This document shows positions 54,200-64,000 of a DNA stretch of 64,000 bases, one piece after another. Made by a program: the position numbers and the translations under genes. The notes below the pieces were generated by a model that ran no database searches, had not been told where the DNA came from, and worked only from the letters and a program-made list of their open reading frames with translations. The DNA is from Silvania confinis (GTDB taxonomy: Bacteria > Pseudomonadota > Gammaproteobacteria > Enterobacterales > Enterobacteriaceae): positions 186,001-250,000 of the forward strand of contig NZ_JAMGZJ010000076.1 in NCBI RefSeq assembly GCF_025564085.1, given 5' to 3'. Each line of letters begins with the position of its first letter. Within the stretch, counting starts at the first letter, position 1.

Positions 54200-54760
54200 T
54201 TACTTCTCCTGAGATGAATTCGTCGTACCAGCAGGCGGCACAGCATCGGTTTGTGGGGGGGTCTGAGCAGCCTGATCCTGATCGCCACCTTTACTGTTAC
54301 TGTTGTAAAGGAACTGACCAATCATATCTTCTAATACCATGGCTGACTTCGTATCCTGAATCACACCGCCATCTTTAAGAATAGTCGTTCCCAGTTCGGG
54401 ATCTTCAAAACCGACGTTCAGCGCCAGGTATTGTTCTCCCAGCAGACCGGAAGTACGGATAGAAAGGGAACTGGTATCCGGGATATGGTTGTAGCGCTCT
54501 TCAATGTCCAGCGCAACGCGAGGCAGATAGTTTTTCTCATCCAGCGTAATATCCGCCACGCGCCCTACTACTACGCCACCAATACGCACTGGTGAGCGAT
54601 TTTTCAAGCCGCCAATGTTGTCGAAGGTGGCATAGATACGATATGTCGGCTCGGTACGGATCGTCGTGACATCCGCGACTTTAAAGCTTAAAAAGAGTGC
54701 GGCCAGCAGTGCCAGCAACACAAAAATGCCTACCCAAATTTCAGTTTTTTTCGTTTGCAT
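54200..54760 (-). CDS. mlaD: MCE-domain protein MlaD
   Basis: Inner-membrane protein of 186 residues whose single MCE domain (about 39-115, YRIYATFDNIGGLKNRSPVRIGGVVVGRV) forms a hexameric ring in the MlaFEDB transporter. One N-terminal membrane segment, about 8-28. The tail is Gly/Gln/Pro/Thr-rich. I use the ATG complementary to 54758-54760 (MQTKKTEIWVG). Confidence 0.96.
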   Translation of the reverse strand: MQTKKTEIWVGIFVLLALLAALFLSFKVADVTTIRTEPTYRIYATFDNIGGLKNRSPVRIGGVVVGRVADITLDEKNYLPRVALDIEERYNHIPDTSSLSIRTSGLLGEQYLALNVGFEDPELGTTILKDGGVIQDTKSAMVLEDMIGQFLYNSNSKGGDQDQAAQTPPQTDAVPPAGTTNSSQEK

Positions 54761-54764
54761 GAAC

Positions 54765-56367
<1,603 letters not shown>

Positions 56368-56596
56368 GCAAATTTCCTTTCTATTGCTGGTGCAGGATCA
56401 CCATGAGGCTTAATTCAGCCGCAAACCCAACATTTTTACAGAATATTACCCACTGAGGTTAGCGAAAGCTGGCATTTGTTTTACTTTTACGGCGCATAAA
56501 GTCAAAATTAGGAATTCGTTACGTCTACAGACTGTATGCAGCGCCAGAGATTTTTTCTCAGTGGACCGGCGAGTATACCTGAAGAAAGGACTTTTG

Positions 56597-57574
56597 ATGC
56601 TTCTAGCAACGGCACTGTTAATAATTGGTTTACTTTTGGTGGTCTACAGTGCCGACCGTCTGGTGTTCTCCGCATCAATTCTGTGTCGTCTGTTTGGTAT
56701 CCCCCCCCTGATTATTGGGATGACGGTGGTCAGCATCGGCACCTCTTTGCCGGAGATCATTGTCTCCGTTGCAGCCTCGCTGCACGATCAGGTGGATCTC
56801 GCTGTCGGCACCGCCATTGGCTCCAATATCGTCAACATATTGTTAATTCTGGGCCTTGCCGCGCTGCTGCATCCATTTCGCGTACATTCTGATGTTCTGC
56901 GCCGTGAATTGCCGCTAATGTTAATTGTCAGCCTGCTGGCAGGCTGTGTCCTTTATGATGGGCAATTAACCTTTAGCGACGGCATTTTTCTGCTGGCCCT
57001 GGCGGTCATTTGGCTGTTTTACATTGTAAAACTTGCCAGAGTGGCTGAAAAGCAAGGTCAGGACACCTTAACCCAGGAGCAAGTTGCCGAGCTCCCACGG
57101 GAAGGCACTTTACCCGTTGCGTTACTGTGGCTGGGCGTCGCGCTGATCATTATGCCGATGGCCACGCAAATGATAGTCGATAACGCGACGGTTCTGGCGA
57201 ACTACTTCGCGATAAGCGAATTAACCATCGGCCTGACGGTGATTGCCATTGGCACCAGTCTGCCTGAGTTGGCCACCGCTATCGCCGGGGCACGTAAAGG
57301 CGAGGATGACATTGCGATTGGCAATATTATCGGCTCGAATATTTTCAATATTGTGATCGTGCTTGGCCTGCCTGCCCTGATTGCCCCAGGCGCTTTTAAC
57401 CCGCTCGCCTTTAGCCGTGATTACGGCGTGATGGTGATAGTCAGCGCAATTTTCGCCCTGCTCTGCTGGCGGCGAAAGCAACAGATTGGTCAGGGCGTAG
57501 GTGCGCTGCTGACGGTGGGATTTATCGTATGGATGGCGATGCTTTACTGGCTCTCGCCTCTTCTCTCTGGGTAA
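56597..57574 (+). CDS. yrbG: calcium/sodium antiporter-family protein YrbG
   Basis: Inner-membrane protein of 325 residues in the CaCA cation/calcium exchanger superfamily, with about ten membrane segments and the two alpha-repeat motifs GTSLPEIIVSVAAS and GTSLPELATAIAGA. The E. coli protein's ion specificity is not settled. I use the ATG at 56597 (MLLATALL) behind AAAGGA. First gene of the yrbG-kdsD-kdsC-lptCAB run. Confidence 0.94.
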   Translation: MLLATALLIIGLLLVVYSADRLVFSASILCRLFGIPPLIIGMTVVSIGTSLPEIIVSVAASLHDQVDLAVGTAIGSNIVNILLILGLAALLHPFRVHSDVLRRELPLMLIVSLLAGCVLYDGQLTFSDGIFLLALAVIWLFYIVKLARVAEKQGQDTLTQEQVAELPREGTLPVALLWLGVALIIMPMATQMIVDNATVLANYFAISELTIGLTVIAIGTSLPELATAIAGARKGEDDIAIGNIIGSNIFNIVIVLGLPALIAPGAFNPLAFSRDYGVMVIVSAIFALLCWRRKQQIGQGVGALLTVGFIVWMAMLYWLSPLLSG

Positions 57575-57587
57575 ACGGAAACGCATT

Positions 57588-58574
57588 ATGTCGCAAATAG
57601 AATTGCAGCCGGGTTTTGACTTTCAGAAAGCAGGAAAACAGGTTCTGGAGATTGAACGTGAAGGTCTGGCGCAGTTAGATCAATATATTAATCAGGATTT
57701 TAGCTTAGCGTGTGAAGCGTTATTCCGCTGCACTGGCAAAGTCGTGGTAATGGGAATGGGTAAATCCGGTCATATTGGCCGGAAAATGGCGGCTACGTTT
57801 GCCAGCACCGGCACCACGGCATTTTTCGTTCACCCTGGCGAAGCCGCCCACGGCGACCTGGGGATGGTCACCGCGCATGATATCGTGATTGCGTTATCCA
57901 ATTCCGGCGAATCCAATGAAGTGCTGGCGCTGATCCCGGTGCTAAAGCGGCTTCACGTTCCCCTCATCTGTATTACCAGCCGTCCGGAGAGCAGTATGGC
58001 GCGCGCCGCAGATATCCATCTGTGCGTTAAAGTGCCAAAAGAAGCCTGTCCACTGGGGCTGGCACCGACGTCCAGCACAACCGCAGCGCTGGTAATGGGC
58101 GATGCACTCGCCGTCGCCCTGCTGGAGGCTCGGGGCTTTACCGCCGAAGATTTCGCTCTCTCGCACCCGGGCGGTGCGCTGGGGCGAAAATTACTGCTGC
58201 GGGTTAACGACATTATGCACACCGGCGACGAAATTCCCCATGTCAGTAAAACGGCCTCCCTGCGCGATGCTCTGCTGGAGATCACCCGCAAGCATCTGGG
58301 TATGACGGTCATTTGCGATGACCAGATGAAGATTGAAGGCATCTTTACTGACGGTGACCTGCGCCGGGTTTTTGATATGGGCGTCGACGTCCGCAAGCTG
58401 GGTATCGCCGACGTGATGACCACTGGCGGTATTCGGGTGCGTCCCGGCTTGCTGGCCGTCGAAGTGTTAAACCTGATGCAGTCCCGCAATATTACCTCCG
58501 TTATGGTTGCCGATGGCGACCAATTGCTGGGTGTGATACATATGCATGATCTGCTGCGCGCAGGCGTAGTGTAA
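57588..58574 (+). CDS. kdsD: arabinose-5-phosphate isomerase KdsD
   Basis: Converts ribulose-5-phosphate to arabinose-5-phosphate for Kdo, the inner sugar of LPS. It has 328 residues: an SIS domain (about 40-180, MGMGKSGHIGRKMAATFASTGT) and two CBS domains in the C-terminal half. It lies 13 bp after yrbG, and its stop overlaps an upstream in-frame ATG of kdsC (TAATG). Confidence 0.97.
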   Translation: MSQIELQPGFDFQKAGKQVLEIEREGLAQLDQYINQDFSLACEALFRCTGKVVVMGMGKSGHIGRKMAATFASTGTTAFFVHPGEAAHGDLGMVTAHDIVIALSNSGESNEVLALIPVLKRLHVPLICITSRPESSMARAADIHLCVKVPKEACPLGLAPTSSTTAALVMGDALAVALLEARGFTAEDFALSHPGGALGRKLLLRVNDIMHTGDEIPHVSKTASLRDALLEITRKHLGMTVICDDQMKIEGIFTDGDLRRVFDMGVDVRKLGIADVMTTGGIRVRPGLLAVEVLNLMQSRNITSVMVADGDQLLGVIHMHDLLRAGVV

Positions 58575-58588
58575 TGAAGGATAAGACA

Positions 58589-59155
58589 ATGAGTAATGCG
58601 GGTGCGTCCGTTGCAACCTGTTATGGCCCGGTCAGTTCGCAGATGATGGCGCAGGCAGAAAACATTCGCCTGCTGATCCTGGATGTGGATGGTGTTCTGT
58701 CCGACGGTCTAATTTATATGGGTAATAATGGTGAAGAGCTGAAGGCTTTCAACGTGCGCGATGGCTATGGTATTCGCTGCGCGCTCACTTCTGGCATAGA
58801 AGTTGCCATTATCACCGGGCGTAAGGCTAAACTAGTAGAAGATCGCTGCGAGACGCTGGGTATTACCCATCTCTACCAGGGACAATCGGATAAGATAGTC
58901 GCTTTCAGGGACTTACTTGGTAAACTGGCTACCGCCCCGGAACATGTTGCTTATGTTGGCGATGACCTGATTGACTGGCCAGTGATGGCAGAAGTGGGTT
59001 TGAGCATCGCCGTTGCCGATGCCCATCCGCTGTTGATCCCGCGCGCTGACTATGTCACCCGTATTAACGGCGGTCGCGGTGCAGTTCGGGAAGTGTGTGA
59101 CTTGCTGCTGCTGGCGCAAGGTAAGCTTGATGAGGCCAAAGGGCAATCGATATGA
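58589..59155 (+). CDS. kdsC: 3-deoxy-manno-octulosonate-8-phosphatase KdsC
   Basis: HAD-superfamily phosphatase of 188 residues releasing Kdo from its 8-phosphate; active as a tetramer. The nucleophile and acid are D32 and D34 in LDVDGVLSDG; the magnesium motif is VGDDLIDW. I prefer the ATG at 58589, seven bases after AAGGATAA, over the ATG at 58574 that overlaps the kdsD stop. The stop overlaps lptC by 4 bp. Confidence 0.96.
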   Translation: MSNAGASVATCYGPVSSQMMAQAENIRLLILDVDGVLSDGLIYMGNNGEELKAFNVRDGYGIRCALTSGIEVAIITGRKAKLVEDRCETLGITHLYQGQSDKIVAFRDLLGKLATAPEHVAYVGDDLIDWPVMAEVGLSIAVADAHPLLIPRADYVTRINGGRGAVREVCDLLLLAQGKLDEAKGQSI

Positions 59156-59727
59156 GTAAAACCAGACGTTGGGTGATTATTCTACTGTCGCTGGTCGCTC
59201 TGATACTGATTGGCGTGAATCTCGCTGACCGCGACGACACACAAGCGCCGACGGTGAATACCAACGATCCAACCTATAAAAGCGATCACAGCGATACGGT
59301 AGTTTATAGCCCGGAAGGTGCCCTGAATTACCGCCTGATCGCCCAGCACGTTGAGTATTTTTCCGAACAGGGTGTGTCGTGGTTTACCCAACCGGTAATG
59401 ACCACCTTTGATGCCAATAAAATTCCAACATGGTCGATAAAATCAGACCGGGCAAAACTGACAAATGACCGTATGCTTTATCTGTATGGTCACGTTGAAG
59501 TGAATGCGCTGACCGCTGACTCACAGCTGCGCAAAATCACCACCGATAACGCACAGATTAACCTTGTGACGCAGGATGTGACGTCTCAGGATCTGGTTAC
59601 GTTATATGGCACCACATTTAATTCCAGCGGTCTGAGAATGCGCGGGAACTTACGCAGCAAGAACGCAGAGCTGATTGAAAAGGTTAGAACCTCCTATGAA
59701 ATTCAAAACAAACAAACTCAGCCTTAA
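59152..59727 (+). CDS. lptC: LPS export protein LptC
   Basis: Bitopic inner-membrane protein of 191 residues: a single N-terminal membrane helix (about 7-25) and a periplasmic beta-jellyroll that takes LPS from LptB2FG and passes it to LptA. Its start overlaps the kdsC stop (ATGA) and its 3' end overlaps lptA by 32 bp. Confidence 0.96.
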   Translation: MSKTRRWVIILLSLVALILIGVNLADRDDTQAPTVNTNDPTYKSDHSDTVVYSPEGALNYRLIAQHVEYFSEQGVSWFTQPVMTTFDANKIPTWSIKSDRAKLTNDRMLYLYGHVEVNALTADSQLRKITTDNAQINLVTQDVTSQDLVTLYGTTFNSSGLRMRGNLRSKNAELIEKVRTSYEIQNKQTQP

Positions 59728-60250
59728 TTTTATCATCGCCAGCACGCTGCTGGCCGTCAGCCTGCCCGCGCTTGCTGTAACGGGTGATACCGAGCAGCCG
59801 ATCCATATCGAATCCGACACACAGTCACTCGATATGCAGGGTAACGTCGTGACCTTTACCGGCAATGTTGTTGTGACCCAGGGCACCATCAAAATCAACG
59901 CTGATAAAGTCGTTGTCACCCGTCCGGGCGGCGAAGACGGGAAAGAAGTGATTGATGGCTATGGCAACCCGGCCACCTTCTATCAGATGCAGGACAACGG
60001 CAAGCCCGTCAAAGGTCACGCCTCGCAGATGCACTACGAACTGGCGAAGGATTTCGTCGTTCTGACCGGGAACGCATTCCTGGAACAGCTCGACAGCAAT
60101 ATTAAAGGCGACAAAATCACCTACCTGGTGAAAGAGCAAAAAATGCAGGCCTTTAGCGAAAAGGGCAAGCGTGTTACGACTGTACTTGTTCCGTCGCAGT
60201 TGCAGGACAAAAACAACAATCAGGCTCCGGCACAGAAAAAGAGTAACTAA
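59696..60250 (+). CDS. lptA: LPS transport periplasmic protein LptA
   Basis: Periplasmic bridge protein of 184 residues that carries LPS between LptC and LptD. Signal peptide MKFKTNKLSLNFII..., cleaved after ALA near residue 27; the OstA-type jellyroll follows (IHIESDTQSLDMQGNVVTFTGN). I use the ATG at 59696 as in E. coli. A frame seven codons longer is open but would lack a proper signal-peptide start. Confidence 0.96.
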   Translation: MKFKTNKLSLNFIIASTLLAVSLPALAVTGDTEQPIHIESDTQSLDMQGNVVTFTGNVVVTQGTIKINADKVVVTRPGGEDGKEVIDGYGNPATFYQMQDNGKPVKGHASQMHYELAKDFVVLTGNAFLEQLDSNIKGDKITYLVKEQKMQAFSEKGKRVTTVLVPSQLQDKNNNQAPAQKKSN

Positions 60251-60256
60251 TTCGTT

Positions 60257-60982
60257 ATGGCAACATTAACTGCAAAGAATCTCGCAAAAGCCTACAAAGG
60301 CCGCCGCGTAGTGGAAGATGTCAGTTTGACCGTCAACTCCGGCGAAATTGTCGGCCTGTTGGGTCCTAACGGTGCGGGTAAAACCACCACCTTTTACATG
60401 GTGGTCGGGATTGTGCCGCGCGATGCGGGAAACATCATTATTGATGATGAAGACATCAGCCTGCTGCCTCTTCACGCACGTGCGCGCCGCGGCATCGGCT
60501 ATTTACCGCAGGAAGCCTCCATTTTCCGCCGTCTGAGCGTGTTCGACAACTTGATGGCGGTGCTGCAAATTCGTGACGATCTCTCCGCAGAACAGCGTAA
60601 CGATCGCGCCAATGAGCTGATGGAAGAGTTCCACATTGAGCACCTGCGCAACAACCTGGGTCAGGCACTTTCCGGGGGTGAACGTCGCCGCGTGGAAATT
60701 GCCCGAGCATTGGCAGCCAACCCTAAATTTATCCTTCTGGATGAACCGTTTGCGGGCGTTGACCCCATTTCAGTAATCGATATAAAACGTATCATTGAGC
60801 ATCTGCGCGACAGCGGGCTCGGTGTGCTCATCACCGATCACAACGTCCGTGAAACGCTGGCGGTCTGTGAGCGCGCTTATATCGTCAGCCAGGGTCATCT
60901 TATTGCCCACGGCACACCGCAGCAGATCCTTGAAGACGAGCATGTTAAGCGCGTGTATCTTGGGGAAGACTTCAGACTCTGA
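60257..60982 (+). CDS. lptB: LPS export ABC transporter ATPase LptB
   Basis: Cytoplasmic ATPase of 241 residues driving LPS extraction with LptF and LptG. Walker [10 protein letters not shown] has K42, the signature is LSGGERRR near 139, Walker B ends in catalytic E163 (ILLDEPFAG), and the switch histidine is in ITDHNVRE. It lies 6 bp after lptA. Confidence 0.98.
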   Translation: MATLTAKNLAKAYKGRRVVEDVSLTVNSGEIVGLLGPNGAGKTTTFYMVVGIVPRDAGNIIIDDEDISLLPLHARARRGIGYLPQEASIFRRLSVFDNLMAVLQIRDDLSAEQRNDRANELMEEFHIEHLRNNLGQALSGGERRRVEIARALAANPKFILLDEPFAGVDPISVIDIKRIIEHLRDSGLGVLITDHNVRETLAVCERAYIVSQGHLIAHGTPQQILEDEHVKRVYLGEDFRL

Positions 60983-61029
60983 TAGGGTAGAAGTTTAGTC
61001 TCGCGTAAACGGAGAAAAATGCTCTGAAC

Positions 61030-62463
61030 ATGAAGCAAGGTTTGCAATTAAGGCTCAGCCAACAGCTGGCGATGACACCGCAGTTACAACAGGCCATCCG
61101 TCTGTTGCAACTATCGACGTTAGAACTCCAGCAGGAACTTCAGCAAGCGTTGGAAAGTAATCCCCTGCTCGAGCAAACCGATCTTCACGAAGAGATAGAA
61201 ACCCAGCAGCCTCAGGATAAAGAAGCTCTCGATACGGTTGAGGCCCTCGAACAAAAAGAGATGCCCGACGAGCTTCCGCTCGATGCCAGCTGGGATGAAA
61301 TCTATACCGCCGGAACACCTTCCGGCACGCGTGCAGACTACCAGGATGATGAGCTCCCCGTTTATCAGGGTGAAACCACCCAGACGCTACAGGATTACCT
61401 GATGTGGCAGGTGGAGCTAACGCCATTTTCCGATACCGATCGCGCCATCGCCACCTCGATTGTCGATGCTGTTGATGACACGGGCTATCTGACCGTATCG
61501 CTGGACGACATTCTTGAGAGTATTGGCGATGATGAACTCGAGCTTGAAGAGGTCGAGGCGGTACTGAAGCGCGTACAGCGCTTTGATCCGGTCGGCGTCG
61601 CTGCCAAAGATTTACGTGACTGCCTTCTTATTCAGCTTTCCCAGTTTGCCAAAGAGACGCCGTGGCTCGAAGACGCGCGCCTGATCATCAGCGAACATCT
61701 TGATCTGCTGGCGAACCACGACTTCCGCTCCCTGATGCGCGTCACGCGACTGAAAGAGGATGTGCTGAAGGAAGCGGTCAATCTGATTCAGTCGCTGGAT
61801 CCGCGCCCCGGGCAATCTATCCAGGCCGGTGAGCCCGAGTATGTGATTCCGGATGTGCTGGTGCGCAAGCACAACGGTCTGTGGACCGTGGAGCTCAACG
61901 CCGACAGCGTTCCGCGCCTGCAAATCAACCAGCATTACGCGTCAATGTGTACCAGTACGCGCAACGACTCCGATAACCAGTTCATCCGTAGCAACCTCCA
62001 GGAAGCGCGCTGGCTGATTAAAAGTCTCGAAAGCCGCAATGACACACTGCTGCGCGTGAGCCGCTGCATCGTTGAACAGCAGCAGGCGTTTTTTGAACAG
62101 GGCGATGAGTTTATGAAGCCGATGGTGCTGGCCGATATCGCCCAGGCCGTCGAGATGCATGAATCGACGATTTCCCGCGTGACGACGCAGAAGTATTTGC
62201 ACAGCCCGCGCGGTATTTTTGAGCTTAAGTATTTCTTCTCCAGCCATGTGAATACCGAAGGCGGTGGCGAGGCCTCGTCGACGGCGATCCGGGCGCTGGT
62301 GAAGAAGTTGATCGCCGCGGAGAACCCCGCGAAACCACTGAGTGACAGTAAGTTGACCACCATCCTGTCCGAACAAGGTATCATGGTCGCACGCCGTACT
62401 GTTGCGAAGTATCGAGAGTCTTTATCCATTCCGCCGTCTAACCAGCGTAAACAACTGGTTTGA
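61030..62463 (+). CDS. rpoN: RNA polymerase sigma-54 factor RpoN
   Basis: Sigma factor for nitrogen and other enhancer-dependent promoters. It has 477 residues: Gln/Leu-rich region I (1-50, which is inhibited or activated by enhancer proteins), an acidic region II, the core-binding domain, and a C-terminal DNA-binding part with the RpoN box [10 protein letters not shown] at 454-463. It lies 47 bp after lptB and starts the rpoN-hpf-ptsN-rapZ(-npr) run. Confidence 0.98.
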   Translation: MKQGLQLRLSQQLAMTPQLQQAIRLLQLSTLELQQELQQALESNPLLEQTDLHEEIETQQPQDKEALDTVEALEQKEMPDELPLDASWDEIYTAGTPSGTRADYQDDELPVYQGETTQTLQDYLMWQVELTPFSDTDRAIATSIVDAVDDTGYLTVSLDDILESIGDDELELEEVEAVLKRVQRFDPVGVAAKDLRDCLLIQLSQFAKETPWLEDARLIISEHLDLLANHDFRSLMRVTRLKEDVLKEAVNLIQSLDPRPGQSIQAGEPEYVIPDVLVRKHNGLWTVELNADSVPRLQINQHYASMCTSTRNDSDNQFIRSNLQEARWLIKSLESRNDTLLRVSRCIVEQQQAFFEQGDEFMKPMVLADIAQAVEMHESTISRVTTQKYLHSPRGIFELKYFFSSHVNTEGGGEASSTAIRALVKKLIAAENPAKPLSDSKLTTILSEQGIMVARRTVAKYRESLSIPPSNQRKQLV

Positions 62464-62485
62464 CACAACCGATAAGGAAGACACT

Positions 62486-62773
62486 ATGCAGCTCAACATC
62501 ACAGGACACAACGTCGAAATCACTGAAGCCCTGCGCGATTTTGTTAACACCAAATTCGCCAAACTTGAACAGTATTTCGAGAGGATCAATCAGGTCTACA
62601 TTGTGTTAAAAGTGGAAAAAGTGACTCATATCTCGGATGCGACCCTGCATATCAACGGGGGTGAAATCCATGCCAGTGCGGAAGGGCAGGACATGTACGC
62701 GGCTATCGACGGCTTGATCGACAAGCTGGCCCGGCAGCTAAACAAACATAAAGATAAACTGAAACAACACTAA
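62486..62773 (+). CDS. hpf: ribosome hibernation promoting factor HPF (short form)
   Basis: Binds the 30S decoding region and favours 100S ribosome dimers with Rmf. It has 95 residues, the short form, starting MQLNITGHNVEIT at 62486 behind AAGGAAG. RaiA is the paralogue, but the position after rpoN fixes this one. The gap to ptsN has a hairpin (62802-62827, arms GGCCTGTTGTG / CACAACGGGCC) that may separate expression levels. Confidence 0.97.
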   Translation: MQLNITGHNVEITEALRDFVNTKFAKLEQYFERINQVYIVLKVEKVTHISDATLHINGGEIHASAEGQDMYAAIDGLIDKLARQLNKHKDKLKQH

Positions 62774-62855
62774 TTGTCCGGGCTGTTAACGGGTGCAGGA
62801 CGGCCTGTTGTGAAACACAACGGGCCCTTTGTACAGTTAGCGCTTAGGTGAAATT

Positions 62856-63347
62856 ATGATGAATAACGAATCCACTCTACAACTGAGCAACGCCCTTAAT
62901 CAGGAATGTACCCGCAGTGCAGTTCACTGCCAGAGCAAAAAACGTGCGCTGGAGATCATCAGTGAACTGGCCGCAAAACAGCTGGGCCTGCCGTCGCAGG
63001 TGGTGTTCGAAGCCATTCTGACCCGCGAAAAAATGGGCAGTACCGGTATCGGCAACGGCATCGCTATTCCACACGGCAAACTGGAAGAAGATACGCTGCG
63101 TGCCGTGGGGGTATTTGTACAACTCGAAACGCCGATCGCGTTTGATGCCATTGATAACCAACCGGTCGATCTGCTGTTTGCGCTGCTGGTGCCCGCTGAC
63201 CAGACAAAAACGCATCTGCACACGCTCTCGCTGGTAGCCAAACGTCTGGCGGATAAAACTATCTGTCGTCGTCTGCGCGCGGCACAGAGCGATGACGAGC
63301 TTTATCAAATCATTACGGAAGCAGAAGGCAATCAGGATGATGCGTAA
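62856..63347 (+). CDS. ptsN: nitrogen PTS enzyme IIA (EIIA-Ntr)
   Basis: Regulatory phosphocarrier of the nitrogen PTS (PtsP-NPr-EIIANtr), acting on K+ transport and other targets rather than sugar import. It has 163 residues; the phosphorylated histidine is H73 in GNGIAIPHGK. The start MMNNEST gives the E. coli length. Confidence 0.97.
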   Translation: MMNNESTLQLSNALNQECTRSAVHCQSKKRALEIISELAAKQLGLPSQVVFEAILTREKMGSTGIGNGIAIPHGKLEEDTLRAVGVFVQLETPIAFDAIDNQPVDLLFALLVPADQTKTHLHTLSLVAKRLADKTICRRLRAAQSDDELYQIITEAEGNQDDA

Positions 63348-63392
63348 TCGGGTGATGGCATTGACATCTGTAGCCCTGAGGAGAAACGGTAC

Positions 63393-64000
63393 ATGGTGCT
63401 GATGATCGTCAGCGGTCGTTCAGGTTCAGGGAAGTCGGTGGCCCTGCGAGCGCTGGAAGATATGGGCTTTTACTGCGTGGATAACCTGCCGGTTGTCCTG
63501 CTGCCCGACCTGGCGCGTACGCTGGCCGAGCGACAGATTTCTGCCGCGGTCAGTATCGACGTGCGTAACATGCCTGAATCACCAGAAATCTTTGAGCAAG
63601 CGATGAGCAGCCTGCCGGAGGCGTTTTCGCCTCAGCTGCTGTTCCTTGATGCCGATCGTAATACGCTGATCCGCCGCTACAGCGACACCCGTCGCCTGCA
63701 TCCACTCTCGAGTAAAAATCTGTCGCTGGAAAGTGCGATTGACCAGGAGAGCGATCTGCTGGAGCCGCTGCGTTCCCGGGCAGATCTGATCGTCGATACC
63801 TCGGAGATGTCCGTCCATGAGCTGGCAGAAATGCTGCGCACGCGTCTGCTGGGCAAACGCGAGCGTGAGCTAACGATGGTCTTCGAATCGTTCGGCTTTA
63901 AGCACGGCATTCCTATTGATGCGGACTATGTGTTTGACGTGCGCTTCCTGCCGAACCCGCACTGGGATCCGAAGCTGCGTCCGATGACCGGTCTGGATAA
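63393..64000 (+). CDS. rapZ: RNase adapter protein RapZ (3' end outside window)
   Basis: RNA-binding adapter that delivers the small RNA GlmZ to RNase E and so tunes GlmS synthesis; it also senses glucosamine-6-phosphate. The first about 202 residues are in the window (family about 284), and the frame runs off the edge without a stop. Walker A GRSGSGKS is at 8-15. The ATG at 63393 follows GAGGAGAAACGGTAC. The C-terminal RNA-binding domain is mostly outside. Confidence 0.96.
   Translation, partial: MVLMIVSGRSGSGKSVALRALEDMGFYCVDNLPVVLLPDLARTLAERQISAAVSIDVRNMPESPEIFEQAMSSLPEAFSPQLLFLDADRNTLIRRYSDTRRLHPLSSKNLSLESAIDQESDLLEPLRSRADLIVDTSEMSVHELAEMLRTRLLGKRERELTMVFESFGFKHGIPIDADYVFDVRFLPNPHWDPKLRPMTGLD

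Overview
The window is a stretch of chromosome from a member of the Enterobacteriaceae. Nearly every gene has a recognisable Escherichia coli counterpart in the same order and orientation as the E. coli gar - yra - yhb - nusA/infB - argG - ftsH - obgE - mla - lpt - rpoN segment. Three departures point to a relative of Enterobacter, Lelliottia, Leclercia, Klebsiella or Citrobacter rather than E. coli: a complete galactitol operon (gatYZABCD-gatR) sits between garD and rsmI, a BasRS/PmrAB-like two-component pair sits between dacB and obgE, and yraQ and yhbX are absent from their E. coli positions. The genus cannot be fixed by eye.

Layout. 1-3.9 kb: galactarate/glucarate catabolism, with garL (cut by the window edge) and garP leftward and garD rightward around a 414-bp control region with a strong CRP-like site. 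4-10.4 kb: gatYZABCD plus the DeoR-type repressor gene gatR, with CTTTCG-repeat operator candidates before gatY and gatR and an intrinsic terminator inside the operon between gatC and gatD. 10.4-21.3 kb: rsmI, then lpoA-yraN-diaA-dolP, yraR, yhbO, yhbP, yhbQ, yhbS-ubiT, ubiU-ubiV and yhbW (16S methylation, PBP1A activation, replication timing, outer-membrane integrity, oxygen-independent ubiquinone synthesis).

21.3-37.3 kb: mtr with a TrpR-type operator, deaD preceded by the 26-residue small protein gene yrbN, nlpI, pnp, rpsO, truB, rbfA, infB, nusA, rimP and the initiator tRNA metY, all leftward; argG with a tandem ArgR box runs rightward; then tRNA-Leu(GAG) and secG. This is the core translation, transcription and RNA-decay block. 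37.5-43.5 kb: glmM, folP, ftsH and rlmE leftward, yhbY rightward, and greA leftward with a short leader RNA resembling GraL. 43.7-46.9 kb: dacB followed at once by the PmrAB-like pair.

46.9-64 kb: obgE, yhbE, rpmA and rplU leftward; ispB and sfsB rightward; murA, ibaG and mlaBCDEF leftward (peptidoglycan precursor synthesis and phospholipid retrograde transport); yrbG-kdsD-kdsC-lptC-lptA-lptB-rpoN-hpf-ptsN-rapZ rightward (Kdo synthesis, LPS export, sigma-54, ribosome hibernation, nitrogen PTS). rapZ is cut by the right edge. No prophage, insertion sequence, CRISPR array or integron was seen. The only repeats are two REP-like hairpins. Most of the window is ordinary, well-conserved core genome, and the points worth a second look are small regulatory features and the two accessory insertions.
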